From positions 1-15,825 of the forward strand of contig JAJIRX010000472.1 of NCBI GenBank assembly GCA_023853785.1: a stretch of 15,825 nucleotides of DNA. The letters are read 5' to 3'. Source of the DNA: Psilocybe azurescens. Lineage: Eukaryota > Basidiomycota > Agaricomycetes > Agaricales > Agrocybaceae. A program made the translations under genes and the position numbers. Shown here one piece after another: positions 9,117 through 15,825 of this stretch; within the stretch, counting starts at the first letter, position 1, and the number at the start of each line of letters is the position of its first letter. The notes under the pieces were generated by a model. It saw nothing but the letters and a program-made list of their open reading frames with translations. It ran no database searches and had not been told where the DNA came from.

Positions 9117-9275
9117 CTTCCCTGTCACGTTCTGTTGCTTCATCCTCCTCGTCGGAAATCCCTTCTTCGTCCACCTGAGCTTCCATGTCCAGAAACTGAC
9201 GCACTCTTGAATCTATCTTCGGCCAAGATGTAAGCACAGAAAGTTCGATATAAGAAGACATAATATACATTCTTC

Positions 9276-9397
9276 ATCTCATATTCTAAGAAATATATGT
9301 GTTCACGTTCAGACTTTACTGTATCTACACTGACTTTCATGTTATAATTGCACTGGGTCAGGGTCAGTGTAGGATACAACAGTAGAGGTCTTTCCTT
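9276..9397. other. junction of the Spt5-like relic with the TIR element
   Basis: No gene is supported. Read on the minus strand, 9396-9362 contains GGAAAGACCTC and TCCTACA. The same two words occur in the same order at 5338-5361 on the plus strand, at the other end of the gene-like block. Confidence 0.5.
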
Positions 9398-9596
9398 TCC
9401 CCACACAATCCATATGGACTCCAGTGGAGTCCACTGGACTCTCTGTCCAGCCAAACTGGCTGACAGATTGTCCAGTCCACTGGACTGGAACTGGACTGCA
9501 GTCCACTGGAGTCCACTGGACTGGGGCTTAAATATTCAGTGAACAACAACAAATAATATATTTATTAGCACAGTCCAGTGGAGTCCACTGGATACA
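9398..9596 (-). repeat. TCCACTGGA-type palindrome cluster, left
   Basis: Repeated GGAGTCCACTGGACT, CCAGTCCACTGGACTGG and CTGCAGTCCACTGGAG units occur at 9410-9530 and again at 9570-9593. The cluster is oriented opposite to the one at 11371-11538, so the two make up the extended inverted ends of the composite element. Confidence 0.85.
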
Positions 9597-9959
9597 ATAA
9601 TTAACACAATATCTGAAGTATGATCATTAGTTATTAATATTAATTGCAAAAAATAAAAGAGTAAAATCAATGGAAATAAACTCTATGAAATAACAATTAA
9701 ATGAAACAATAGTTAAATACACTTGGGAGCAAAGCCTCCCTATGGATACAATTTTGTATTTTGTTCAGTCCATGGGGTCAAATTTCACAAGTATGACGTG
9801 CACGCATGCCCGGCATCGGCTGATCAGCACGACAACCATCAAATGAACGACCCCAACCTTTCTTCCGACTACCACCACCACCACCTCGTTGGTCGGAGCC
9901 AGGCGACAGCCAATCCGATGCAACAGAGGATGACAACAACTGCGGCGGCCATGCCAACA

Positions 9960-11175
9960 ACAACAACAACAACAGCAACAACAAGGACCCGGACAAGGGC
10001 GACCGCCGAAATGCAACGACAAGGACCCAGACAAGGACATAGGCGAGGACCTGGACGTGGGGAGACCTGGGCGTGGCGAGGACCTGGACGTGTAGGCGAG
10101 GACCTGGATGTAGGCGAGGACAACCAGACAAGGACAAGGACAAGGGCAAGGGCAAGGGCAAGGGTGGCTATGGCGAGGACAAGGACAGCAGCAGCAATGG
10201 CAATGAGGACAGACAGGGATGGCAGGGACAAGGACAAGGGCGCGAGCGCAGCGCAGACGCTGCGACAATGACAAGGGCGAGGGGATGGCTGCGACAGGGA
10301 CAAGGGCGGACGCGGGCGACAGGGACAAGGACGGACGTGGATGACAGGGACAAGGAGCGGACAGCGGACGGGGATGGCGGCTGCGACAGTGACAGGGCGG
10401 ACGTGGATGACAGGGATGAGGAGCGCTGACGGTGGCTGCGACAGGGACAAGGACAGGCGTGGGCGATGCGGACAGGACAAGAACGAACGCGGACATGGAC
10501 ACGACAGGGGCGGATGCAGACCTGGACGTACAGGAGCGAGACGGACAGGGACAACAGGGGCGAGGGGCGAGGATGCGGACGCGGACAGTGGCTACGACAG
10601 GGACAAGGACAAGGAAGCAGACAGCGGCTGCAACAGTGACGAGGACAAGGAAGCAGACAGCGGCTGCAACAGTGGCGAGGACAAGGAAGCAGACAGCGGC
10701 TCGCGACTGCAGCGAAAGAACAAGGAAAGCGGACAGCGGCTGCGACAAGGACAAGGACAAGAGGCGGACAGCGACTGCGACGACGAGGACAAGGAAGCGG
10801 ACAGCGGCTGCGACAGCGACAAGGACAAGAAGTGGACAGTGGCTGCGACAGCGACAAGGACAAGAAGTGGACAGCGGCTGCGACAAGGACAAGGACAAGG
10901 AAGCGGACAGCGACTGCGACTGCGAAGCGAGGACAAGGAAGCGGACAGCGGCTGCGACAGCGACAAGGACAAGGAAGTGGACAGTGGCTGCGACAGCGAC
11001 AAGGACAAGAAGTGGACAGCGGCTGCGACAGTGACAAGGACGGACGGGGGCGGCAGCTCGCGACAGTGACCAGGATGGGTATGGCAGCTGCGACAGTGGC
11101 CAGGATGGGTACAGCAGCTGCAACAGCGACCAGGACGGGTATGACAGCTGCAACAGCGGCCGGATACCAACGGTA
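9960..11175. repeat. GACAAG minisatellite core, period about 35-36 bp
   Basis: The array begins with (CAA)n and AAGGACC/GGACCTGG words, becomes (AAGGGC)n near 10140-10160, then GACAGGGACAAGG. From about 10590 it is a tandem of roughly 36-bp units of the form GACAAGGAAGCGGACAGCGG followed by CTGCGACAGCGACAAG, with many variants. It ends near 11170 as GCTGCAACAGCGACCAGGAC. Long open frames on both strands (up to 487 codons on the minus strand) reflect an array free of stop codons. The predicted products are simple Asp/Lys/Ser/Gly, Thr/Arg or Ser/Leu/Pro strings with no domain, so I do not call genes. Confidence 0.9.
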
Positions 11176-11199
11176 CCAACGACCCGACAGGCGACATAC

Positions 11200-11213
11200 G
11201 ATGGTAAAGTACT
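11200..11213 (+). repeat. boundary motif ATGGTAAAGTACTG at the minisatellite end
   Basis: The 14-mer at 11200-11213 (counting the G before it gives GATGGTAAAGTACTG-like context) is repeated at 11540-11553 just outside the right TIR. Here it is followed by CTCCTACCCCCCAC and a T-rich tract. It marks the end of the minisatellite. Confidence 0.55.
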
Positions 11214-11370
11214 GCTCCTACCCCCCACTTTTTATTTTTTATTTTATTCGCTTTTTCTTCCTTTTTTCTTGGCCCTCGCATGTAGATATGTAGTAATGTA
11301 TTAAATAGTTATTAATATGCTGTATTCCACTAATCTGAATTTATGTTAAGATTGAATTTATTTACTGTAT

Positions 11371-11538
11371 CAAGTCCAGTGGACTCCAGTGGACTGCAGT
11401 TATTTTAGTCCATATTCACTGTATAGTATAAGATCTACTAAAGTGCAGTGGAATCCACTGGAGTCCACTGGACTCTGTTACCTTTACACACTCAGTATAT
11501 AGGCAAGTCCACTGGAGTCCATATGGACTGTGTGGGGA
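11371..11538 (+). repeat. TCCACTGGA-type palindrome cluster, right
   Basis: AGTCCAGTGGACTCCAGTGG, GGAATCCACTGGAGTCCACT and TCCACTGGAGTCCATATGGA units are interspersed with AT-rich spacers. The last 31 bp are the right TIR. GGTAAAGTACTG follows immediately outside. Confidence 0.85.
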
Positions 11539-11707
11539 GATGGTAAAGTACTGCCATAGGGACCATACTCACATTCCTTCAACCAATCTCAAGTTCAACC
11601 CTGTTGGCCTGTGCTATCTCTGCCTTCACCAAGATATAATTCCTCACCTTCCAAATTTTATGAGACAAATTGTGCCTGGTTTGATGCAGCAGATTTGGCA
11701 TTGTTTA

Positions 11708-11914
11708 CAGTGGCTCAAAAACTGTCGTACTTGATGCAACTTTTGAATTAAATTGCTAATAACATGGGAACCCTTCAACTAAAAGTCTGAAATTAATATA
11801 TGTTATAATTGAACATATGACCTTTATAATTGCATTCAAGATCATGTGATTTTGATCAAAAATGATTGAACAATAAAATAGACAAAATAATACAAAAGTG
11901 GGACAGTTTTGACC
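11708..11914 (+). repeat. left TIR of the Tc1 element
   Basis: This matches the reverse complement of 13093-13265 with scattered mismatches and an insertion. Its outer end (GGCTCAAAAACTGTC, 11713 on) and inner end (GTGGGACAGTTTTGACC, 11899-11915) are inverted copies of one motif, so the TIR itself can fold back. Confidence 0.85.
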
Positions 11915-11920
11915 CTCTAT

Positions 11921-12924
11921 TTAATACTTAGTATGACCACCTTTTGCCTTGATAACAGCCTCCATTCTCCTTGGCATGCTTTCTATGAGATTTTGGCATG
12001 TTTCTGGGGGATTTCGTTCCATTCTGCAGCCAGTCTTTCCCACAATTCAAATACTCCTTTGGGTAGTATTTCATAGGTGTTCATCTGCCTTTTGAGGTGC
12101 ACCCACAAGTGTTCAATAGGGTTGATGTCAGGGGATTGAGAAGGCTATTCCATAACTTCAATGTTGTTATCCAAAAACCACTGACCGCCCCTTTTGGAGG
12201 TGTGTTTGGGGTCATTATCCTGCTGAAAAATCCTCTCTCCCTCTGTCATCTCCAAGTTTTCAAAGCTTTCATCCAGCCCATGCTCCAAAATCTCACAGTA
12301 TTGCACTGCATTCATCTTTCCCTCAACCTCTGCAAGTGTCCCCACCCCATTCCAGCCCATACACCACCATACCATGAGATTATTCTCCTCCATGCTTGAC
12401 AGTTGGTGTGGTTGTCCTAGCAGAGATTGATTCACCTCTAGGTTTCCAGATGTACACCTTGCCATCTGAGCCAATCCTGTCAATCTTTGTTTCATCTGAC
12501 CAGAGTATCCTTTCCAGTCCTCCACAGTCCAGTTTGCATGGGTCTGAGAAATTTTGAGGTGCTTTTGACAATGAATAGCTTTAAGAAGGGGTTGCTTTGA
12601 TTTGACAACAGAGCACAAATTGTTTTCCTTGAGGGTATTTCTGACTGTTTGGGGTGAAACAGGAGGTAATGGCATTGTTGATATAGTGGGTAGCCTGGAC
12701 AGCATTGTCCAGTTTTCCAGTAGTGATTTGGTGTACAATTGCTTGTTTATTTCTTGGGGTGAGCTTGGAAGGATGTCTATCTTTGTTGTTTTCCTTGTTA
12801 GAATTGATCTCTTTCTTGATTCTTCCTATGATAGACCCCCAAAACCAGTTTTGGGCTCTATTTGACAGACAGAAAAGCTCTTTTCAAGAAGAGAAATGAT
12901 AGAGAAGTGCTGAGAGGACTTCAT
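11921..12924 (-). pseudogene. Tc1-type DD34E transposase pseudogene
   Basis: Tc1 transposases bind the TIRs through an N-terminal helix-turn-helix pair and cut with a DDE catalytic domain. From ATG 12924 to TAA 11923-11921 the span is 1004 nt, about 335 codons, the usual length. In order: SIISLLEKSFSVCQIEPKTG (HTH-like), then RIKKEINSNKENNKDRHPSK, KLDNAVQATHYIN, SPQTVRNTLKENN, THANWTVEDW and WSDETKIDRIG (first catalytic Asp at 12496-12494). FQQDNDPKHTS follows (second Asp at 12219-12217), and SPDINPIEHLW (Glu at 12114-12112), exactly 34 residues after the second Asp. The end is GGHTKY. It is inactive: frameshifts near 12838, 12665, 12505, 12395 and 12012, and TAG at 12147-12145 where Trp is expected. 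The catalytic triad itself is preserved, so decay seems neutral. Confidence 0.93.
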
Positions 12925-13092
12925 GTGGTAATAGAAAGAAAGATGTGGTGGTGGAAAGAAAGAAAAATTGTTAAACTTGAATTCAACATGACAAACTTTT
13001 ATAAATAGTGTCACATGACTTTGTTTATTTTTCTCACAATTTATACAGTGTAATTTTCCTTGTTATATAGTAGATATTAGTATCATTATAGT

Positions 13093-13265
13093 GGGTCAAA
13101 CAACTGTCCCACTTTTGTATTATTTTGTCTATTTTATTACTCCATCATTTTTATCCAAATCACATGATCTTGGAGACAATTATAAAGGTCACATGTTCAA
13201 CTATGACATTTATTAGCAATTTAATTCAAAAGTTGCAAAAAGTGGGACAGTTTTTTGAGCCACTG
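13093..13265 (-). repeat. right TIR of the Tc1 element
   Basis: The outer motif reads AAGTGGGACAGTTTTTTGAG at 13240-13259 and the inner motif GGGTCAAACAACTGTCCCAC at 13093-13112. They are inverted relative to each other, as in the left TIR. The middle carries AATAAAATAGACAAAATAAT-like sequence on the minus strand, shared with the left TIR. Confidence 0.85.
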
Positions 13266-13476
13266 TACTGCTGGCATACATAAGGATGGGCACCACCACC
13301 ACAACCTCTAGAATTTCCACACATTGGCAGAGGTGCTTCAGAAAGATACAACAGACACAAGTGTATCATGTCTGGAACAGAAAAAACTGCTTCAACATGT
13401 TCAAGACCTCACATTTGATATGGTACATTTACAATCTTTTCTTATGTTGCATTTACTAATGTGATGATAGACCACA

Positions 13477-13812
13477 TTGTGGGATTGTGCTCTCAGAGGT
13501 ACCTCAAAAATTCTGCACTGTACTGGAACCACAGTACCTGGTGCACCTCTTCAACTCAAATTTCTTAAATCCCATATCTACCTGCTCCCAGCCTTTGTGG
13601 ATCATAATCTGCAGCTCCACAAGCCAATTATAGGGCTCATCCAACTTTTTATTGAAACTATAGCCATCAAGACTGTGAGAGACTGGCCATACCATGCTCA
13701 AGTTTCTTTCAGATATAGACTGACCCAGCCTGGCTACATGCAAGCCAATCAGCTGATGACTTCTTTTCCTGAACCAGAACTCAATTCATCTTACTACAAG
13801 TTTCTCAGTTAG
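13477..13812 (+). other. unrecognised 111-codon open frame
   Basis: The frame starts MWDCALRGTSK and ends NSSYYKFLS. It contains no domain I recognise, and two other frames in the same stretch also read as plausible peptide over part of the length (for example VPQKFCTVLEPQYLVHLF at about 13508-13561). It may be a fragment of the same decayed gene as its neighbours, with frame changes between pieces. Weakly supported. Confidence 0.22.
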
Positions 13813-13815
13813 CCT

Positions 13816-14138
13816 ATGACTATATCAACAGCTGGTGCTGCCTCTCCTTCTTCAACCCCATCTTCAAGCTACTCTTACAACAGCAGCAACAATCTCAGTT
13901 TTGAAGCAAATGAAATTTTAAATTTGCAAGAGAGAGAGAGAACTCATCCCTGACCAACAAAGTTGCAACCTTACAATCAAGTGTTACCATCTTGGAGAGC
14001 CAGCTTCACATCTTTACTGTGGCCCCTGGTAGTCCAGGAAATCAAACTCCTTCACAGCACTTCCAGCCCACCCTAACTGGCAAGAATTACTGGTTTGTGG
14101 AATTTATTGAATTGTTGAATCTGTTGATATGCCTATGA
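13816..14138 (+). pseudogene. Ser-rich, short coiled-coil protein fragment with frameshift in a GA repeat
   Basis: ATG at 13816 opens MTISTAGAASPSSTPSSSYS, a Ser/Pro/Thr-rich start, followed by SFEANEILNLQERERE. At the (AG)6 run at 13929-13940 the sensible frame shifts: the downstream frame reads SSLTNKVATLQSSVTILESQ, a heptad-like helix, then APGSPGNQTPSQHF and TLTGKNYWFVEFIELLNLL, to TGA 14136-14138. A dinucleotide-repeat slip is the simplest explanation. I do not recognise the family. The 5' limit and any introns are unknown. Confidence 0.4.
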
Positions 14139-14990
14139 AGCGGTGTGCCATGCACAAAACACAAACAAATCAAAGTAATGGGGTTGGGCAAGATACTTTG
14201 CAATGAGTGGCTCTGAGGGTTGCGAATCGAGGTTTTGGGAGCATAGGCAGTGATGAGGAGTTGGATGTCAAAGTGTACTAAATTATATGAGGCTTTAATA
14301 GGGAGACTGAGTGACGATATATGATATTTGAGACTGAATACAAGGTATGAGGGTGCTAACGAGTTATGAGGACCCAGTTTCTGAGTTTGAGACAGTGAGA
14401 TATGACGATATACCAGGGATATGAGGTTCTATTCTTCAAAGTAGACTACATATATGTAAACTTATATATGTAGAACTTGAGATTCTAAAGGGTTTAATCA
14501 AAGCAGAAAGGAATTAAACAAGCAAAGGGGGAGCAGGAAATGGTACAGAGTAGCACAGAGAAAAGGAAATAAATTAAAACAAATATCAAAACCTATAAGA
14601 AATCATCCAAAACCACAGGTATGCTCTGTAAAGACTAGCCAAGATGTTTTGAGGTATTTAGTGACAAAGGGTGTTCGGTTGGGCCTTGGTTACCTTCGGT
14701 TGGGCTTCAGTCACACTATGGAGGACTTTAGTAGATGTTGGTAGATGATTTAAACCCTCGAAATGGCATGGAAAACTTGGAAAATGGGTTTACTGAGTAT
14801 AGGGGACTGCAGTGCATATCACTGTGCTCATAGTTTGTCCCATTCCAGTGCAAAGTCTCCATCTGAAAGTCCTGCCCTTTGTATGCCTGTTATTCATTTA
14901 TATCATGCCCCACCATCAACTCCCAGTTGCATGACTAATTGTGTGACCACCTCTCACACAACTACTCCTCATGTGCATGCCTCTTAGAAA
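14139..14990. other. unassigned AT-rich region
   Basis: I see no gene. Notable bits: a hairpin with arms CTACATATAT (14446-14455) and ATATATGTAG (14464-14473), and a direct repeat TTCGGTTGGGC at about 14674 and 14696. The open frame at 14763-14987 has no recognisable content. Confidence 0.5.
14446..14473. repeat. AT-rich hairpin, 10-bp perfect arms
   Basis: CTACATATAT and ATATATGTAG are perfect inverted repeats separated by 8 nt. There is no adjacent gene or T-run that would make it a terminator. Confidence 0.8.
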
Positions 14991-15251
14991 ATGTCCTCTC
15001 AGGGGAAGATCATTGCTGTCACAGCTTCACCATGTAGATGATGGTGCTGATCCTGAAAGCAAGGAAGCATCTCAGTCCATGTTTGATTTACTAATTGAAA
15101 TTTACAGCATACAGTCTGAATACAGTGCTATTTGGCCATTGTGCACTTAGCATCCCCAGAGGAGTATGTGGACAAGTTTGCCAAATTGAGCATACCAGTT
15201 AATGTAGCAGTCAACTCAGCTAAAGCAACTACCTTGGATATGAACAACTAG
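14991..15251 (+). pseudogene. unrecognised coding fragment with frame changes
   Basis: Three overlapping frames read as one protein-like series: MSSQGKIIAVTASPCR (14991 on, TGA 15039-15041), then VDDGADPESKEASQSMFDLL and IEIYSIQSEYSA (15034 on, TAG 15148-15150), then IVHLASPEEYVDKFAKLSIP and VNVAVNSAKATTLDMNN (15138 to TAG 15249-15251). This pattern of successive frames is typical of a decayed exon. Family unknown. Confidence 0.35.
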
Positions 15252-15541
15252 TTATATTTCTACATCTGGTCTTGATTAAAATATTCTTCATCTTCTTTCA
15301 TCATGTAGTATGGTCGCTGTTAAAAATTTTGGCTGTTCTCTAGTAGATCAGAAAATATATATAACTTAATTTTGTGTCCTTAAAGTGACTACTTTGGATA
15401 TGAATAACTAGTTAGATCTCTATATCTGACCTTGGCTAAAATGTCCTTCATCTTCTTTCATCATATAGGACAGTCTCTGTTAAAAAATTGGCTGTTCTCC
15501 AGTAGAATAGAAAATATATATTACTTGATTTTTTATACTTT
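15221..15541 (+). repeat. tandem duplication, 160-bp period
   Basis: The unit starting TAAAGCAACTACCTTGGATA at 15221 recurs at 15381 as TAAAGTGACTACTTTGGATA. It includes ATGAAYAACTAGTTA, TTCATCTTCTTTCATCAT and TTGGCTGTTCTC in both copies. The copies differ by scattered substitutions, so the duplication is not recent. The first copy overlaps the end of the coding fragment at 14991-15251. Confidence 0.88.
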
Positions 15542-15825
15542 CAAATGCCTACATCCAAGTTTCAAATACCATCCCCTTAACCTCATTGACTGTCCAGTCT
15601 TGCACTGTTTGTATCACAATACTACTGGGAAGACATCCTCTCTGACTGTACATCAACAAAAAGAAAAGGCTATAGAACATGAAAAACCCAGCAAGAGGTT
15701 GATGAAGCTGTTAATGAATGGTTTAACAATACAATGGCAAAGGCTAATGAACTTTGCAGAATAGTTCAACAAGAAGCCACAGTACTTTACAATACCCCAT
15801 GGGTACCGGTCAGAACCACTTGGAC
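15542..15825 (+). other. decayed coding-like sequence running off the window
   Basis: A frame open from 15683 to the end reads TQQEVDEAVNEWFNNTMAKA then NELCRIVQQEATVLYNTPW, a charged, helix-like peptide. An alternative frame is open at 15432-15764. Neither is recognisable. It may belong with the fragment at 14991-15251, separated by the tandem duplication. Confidence 0.28.

Larger units (their letters stand above)
6549..9275 (-). pseudogene. Spt5-like (NGN/KOW) transcription-elongation-factor-related pseudogene
   Basis: Spt5 binds RNA polymerase II through an NGN domain and KOW repeats; mushrooms, as I recall, carry extra Spt5-like genes. The order seen here fits. An acidic stretch (MEAQVDEEGISDEEDEATER, from about 9186) comes first, then intron 9116-9056. 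Next is an NGN-like region (DYPLWRVE, intron 8819-8756, then LSTVTEHRQVCSAFTQGSV and GCIYIKCMMNKHLIKLL). KOW1 is SWVLIKKGLYKGDIGIV (8493-8443). A second KOW-like motif, GGLHSRKMGWVVQIEDDQV, is near 7870-7812, and a third, HPRKGKIGEIFDVIEK, near 7535-7480. A CTR-like TPLPTPMHLSSSPLSPAWDP follows from 7169, then GFKFNAIVDGGGF, VRRIHH (6777-6760) and a C-terminus SGEQLELDPHSL ending at TAG 6551-6549. The longest intact piece is 209 codons (8291-7662). Lesions: frameshifts near 8845 (a G run), 8680, 8440, 7600, 6870, 6775 and 6695, and a TGA at 8402-8400 where CGA fits. The true 5' end is unclear. Confidence 0.7.
9398..11538. mobile_element. composite TIR-bounded element with minisatellite core
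   Basis: The 31 bp at 9398-9428 (beginning TCCCCACACAATCCATATGG) and the reverse complement of 11508-11538 (beginning TCCCCACACAGTCCATATGG) differ at one base. Next to each TIR lies a TCCACTGGA palindrome cluster. Inside are AT-rich zones (9590-9725 and 11280-11370), a flank shared with module B (9849-9906) and a long GACAAG minisatellite. No transposase or other protein is recognisable. No target duplication is obvious, since the flanks CTTTCCTT and GATGGTAA do not match. It could be a non-autonomous DNA transposon, or a satellite-bearing unit moved some other way. Confidence 0.65.
11708..13265 (-). mobile_element. Tc1-family DNA transposon, complete but dead
   Basis: The element starts CAGTGGCTCAAAAACTGTC and ends GACAGTTTTTTGAGCCACTG, flanked by TA on both sides (11706-11707 and 13266-13267), the Tc1/mariner target duplication. 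Its TIRs are long: about 11708-11914 and 13093-13265, the left one carrying an extra ~37 bp near 11765-11805. It holds one decayed transposase on the minus strand. Length 1558 bp is normal for Tc1 elements with one gene and long TIRs. Confidence 0.95.
11560..13464 (+). pseudogene. unrecognised reading frame split by the Tc1 element
   Basis: From 11560 a plus-strand frame (containing LSLPSPRYNSSPSKFYETNC and WFDAADLALF) is open to the transposon at 11708. Leaving out 11708-13267, i.e. the element and one TA copy, the same frame continues at 13268 (TAGIHKDGHHHH) to a TAG at 13309-13311, then on (NFHTLAEVLQKDTTDTSV, LEQKKLLQHVQDL) to TGA 13462-13464. Composition is protein-like, but I recognise no family. 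A second frame (ATG at 11540) is also open across the junction, so the choice is uncertain. The frame begins directly at the edge of the composite element, so its 5' part is probably lost. Confidence 0.4.

Noticed and set aside
9765..11228. 487-codon open frame on the minus strand, with overlapping long frames on the plus strand
   Set aside because: All lie in the GACAAG minisatellite, are open on both strands at once, and encode simple Ser/Leu/Pro, Thr/Arg or Asp/Lys strings without domains. A stop-free tandem repeat explains them.
9398..11538. Palindrome clusters as a CRISPR array
   Set aside because: Units are variable, self-complementary and lack regular unique spacers. The context is eukaryotic, with spliced introns and a Tc1 element.
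12097..12865. Plus-strand frames inside the Tc1 element
   Set aside because: Antisense shadows of the transposase pseudogene, which carries the DDE motifs on the minus strand.
14446..14473. AT hairpin as a transcription terminator
   Set aside because: Eukaryotic context, no upstream gene and no adjoining T-run; it is just an AT-rich inverted repeat.

Overview
The window looks like a transposon-rich, gene-poor stretch of a filamentous fungus, most likely a mushroom-forming basidiomycete (Agaricomycetes). The reasons are short introns of about 50-64 nt with GTNNGN donors, CTAAC/CTGAC-like branch points and YAG acceptors, a decayed Spt5-like gene of a kind I associate with mushroom genomes, and Tc1 and hAT-like transposon remains. 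No intact, convincing protein-coding gene is visible. Everything recognisable is a relic.

Layout. 1-1381: hAT-like non-autonomous elements (372-688; 1059-1381 with an 8-bp target duplication; a possible third at the left edge) and a perfect 40-bp palindrome (951-990). 1382-2510: decayed sequence with intron-like signals. 2514-5348: two GC-rich minisatellite modules in inverted orientation (2766-3350 and 3960-4606). They are associated with clusters of short palindromes (AGATGTCT type at 2514-2760, TCCACCTGGA type at 3721-3950, TCCACATGGA type at 5058-5348), and a tRNA-like unit (4930-5012) lies in the same block.

5349-9380 is the only gene-like block. On the minus strand it holds a multi-exon coiled-coil gene remnant (5349-6297) and, upstream of it, a 2.7-kb Spt5-like pseudogene (6549-9275). 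The latter has an acidic N-terminus, an NGN-like region, three KOW-like motifs, a Pro/Ser/Thr-rich CTR-like segment and a C-terminal module, broken by several frameshifts and at least one stop. Palindrome clusters bound the block on both sides and face inward with a shared AAAGACCTC motif.

9398-11538 is a composite element with 31-bp terminal inverted repeats (30/31 identical). Inside each end is a TCCACTGGA palindrome cluster, and in the middle a 1.2-kb GACAAG-based minisatellite. Directly beyond it a reading frame (from 11560) is interrupted by a 1558-bp Tc1 transposon (11708-13265, TA duplication) with a dead DD34E transposase and unusual long TIRs. 13268-15825 holds short decayed coding fragments on the plus strand, an AT hairpin and a 160-bp tandem duplication.

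The most unusual signal is the recurring architecture of palindrome clusters, a GGTAAAG boundary motif and a minisatellite core. The palindrome unit differs from cluster to cluster while the layout and flanking motifs are shared.
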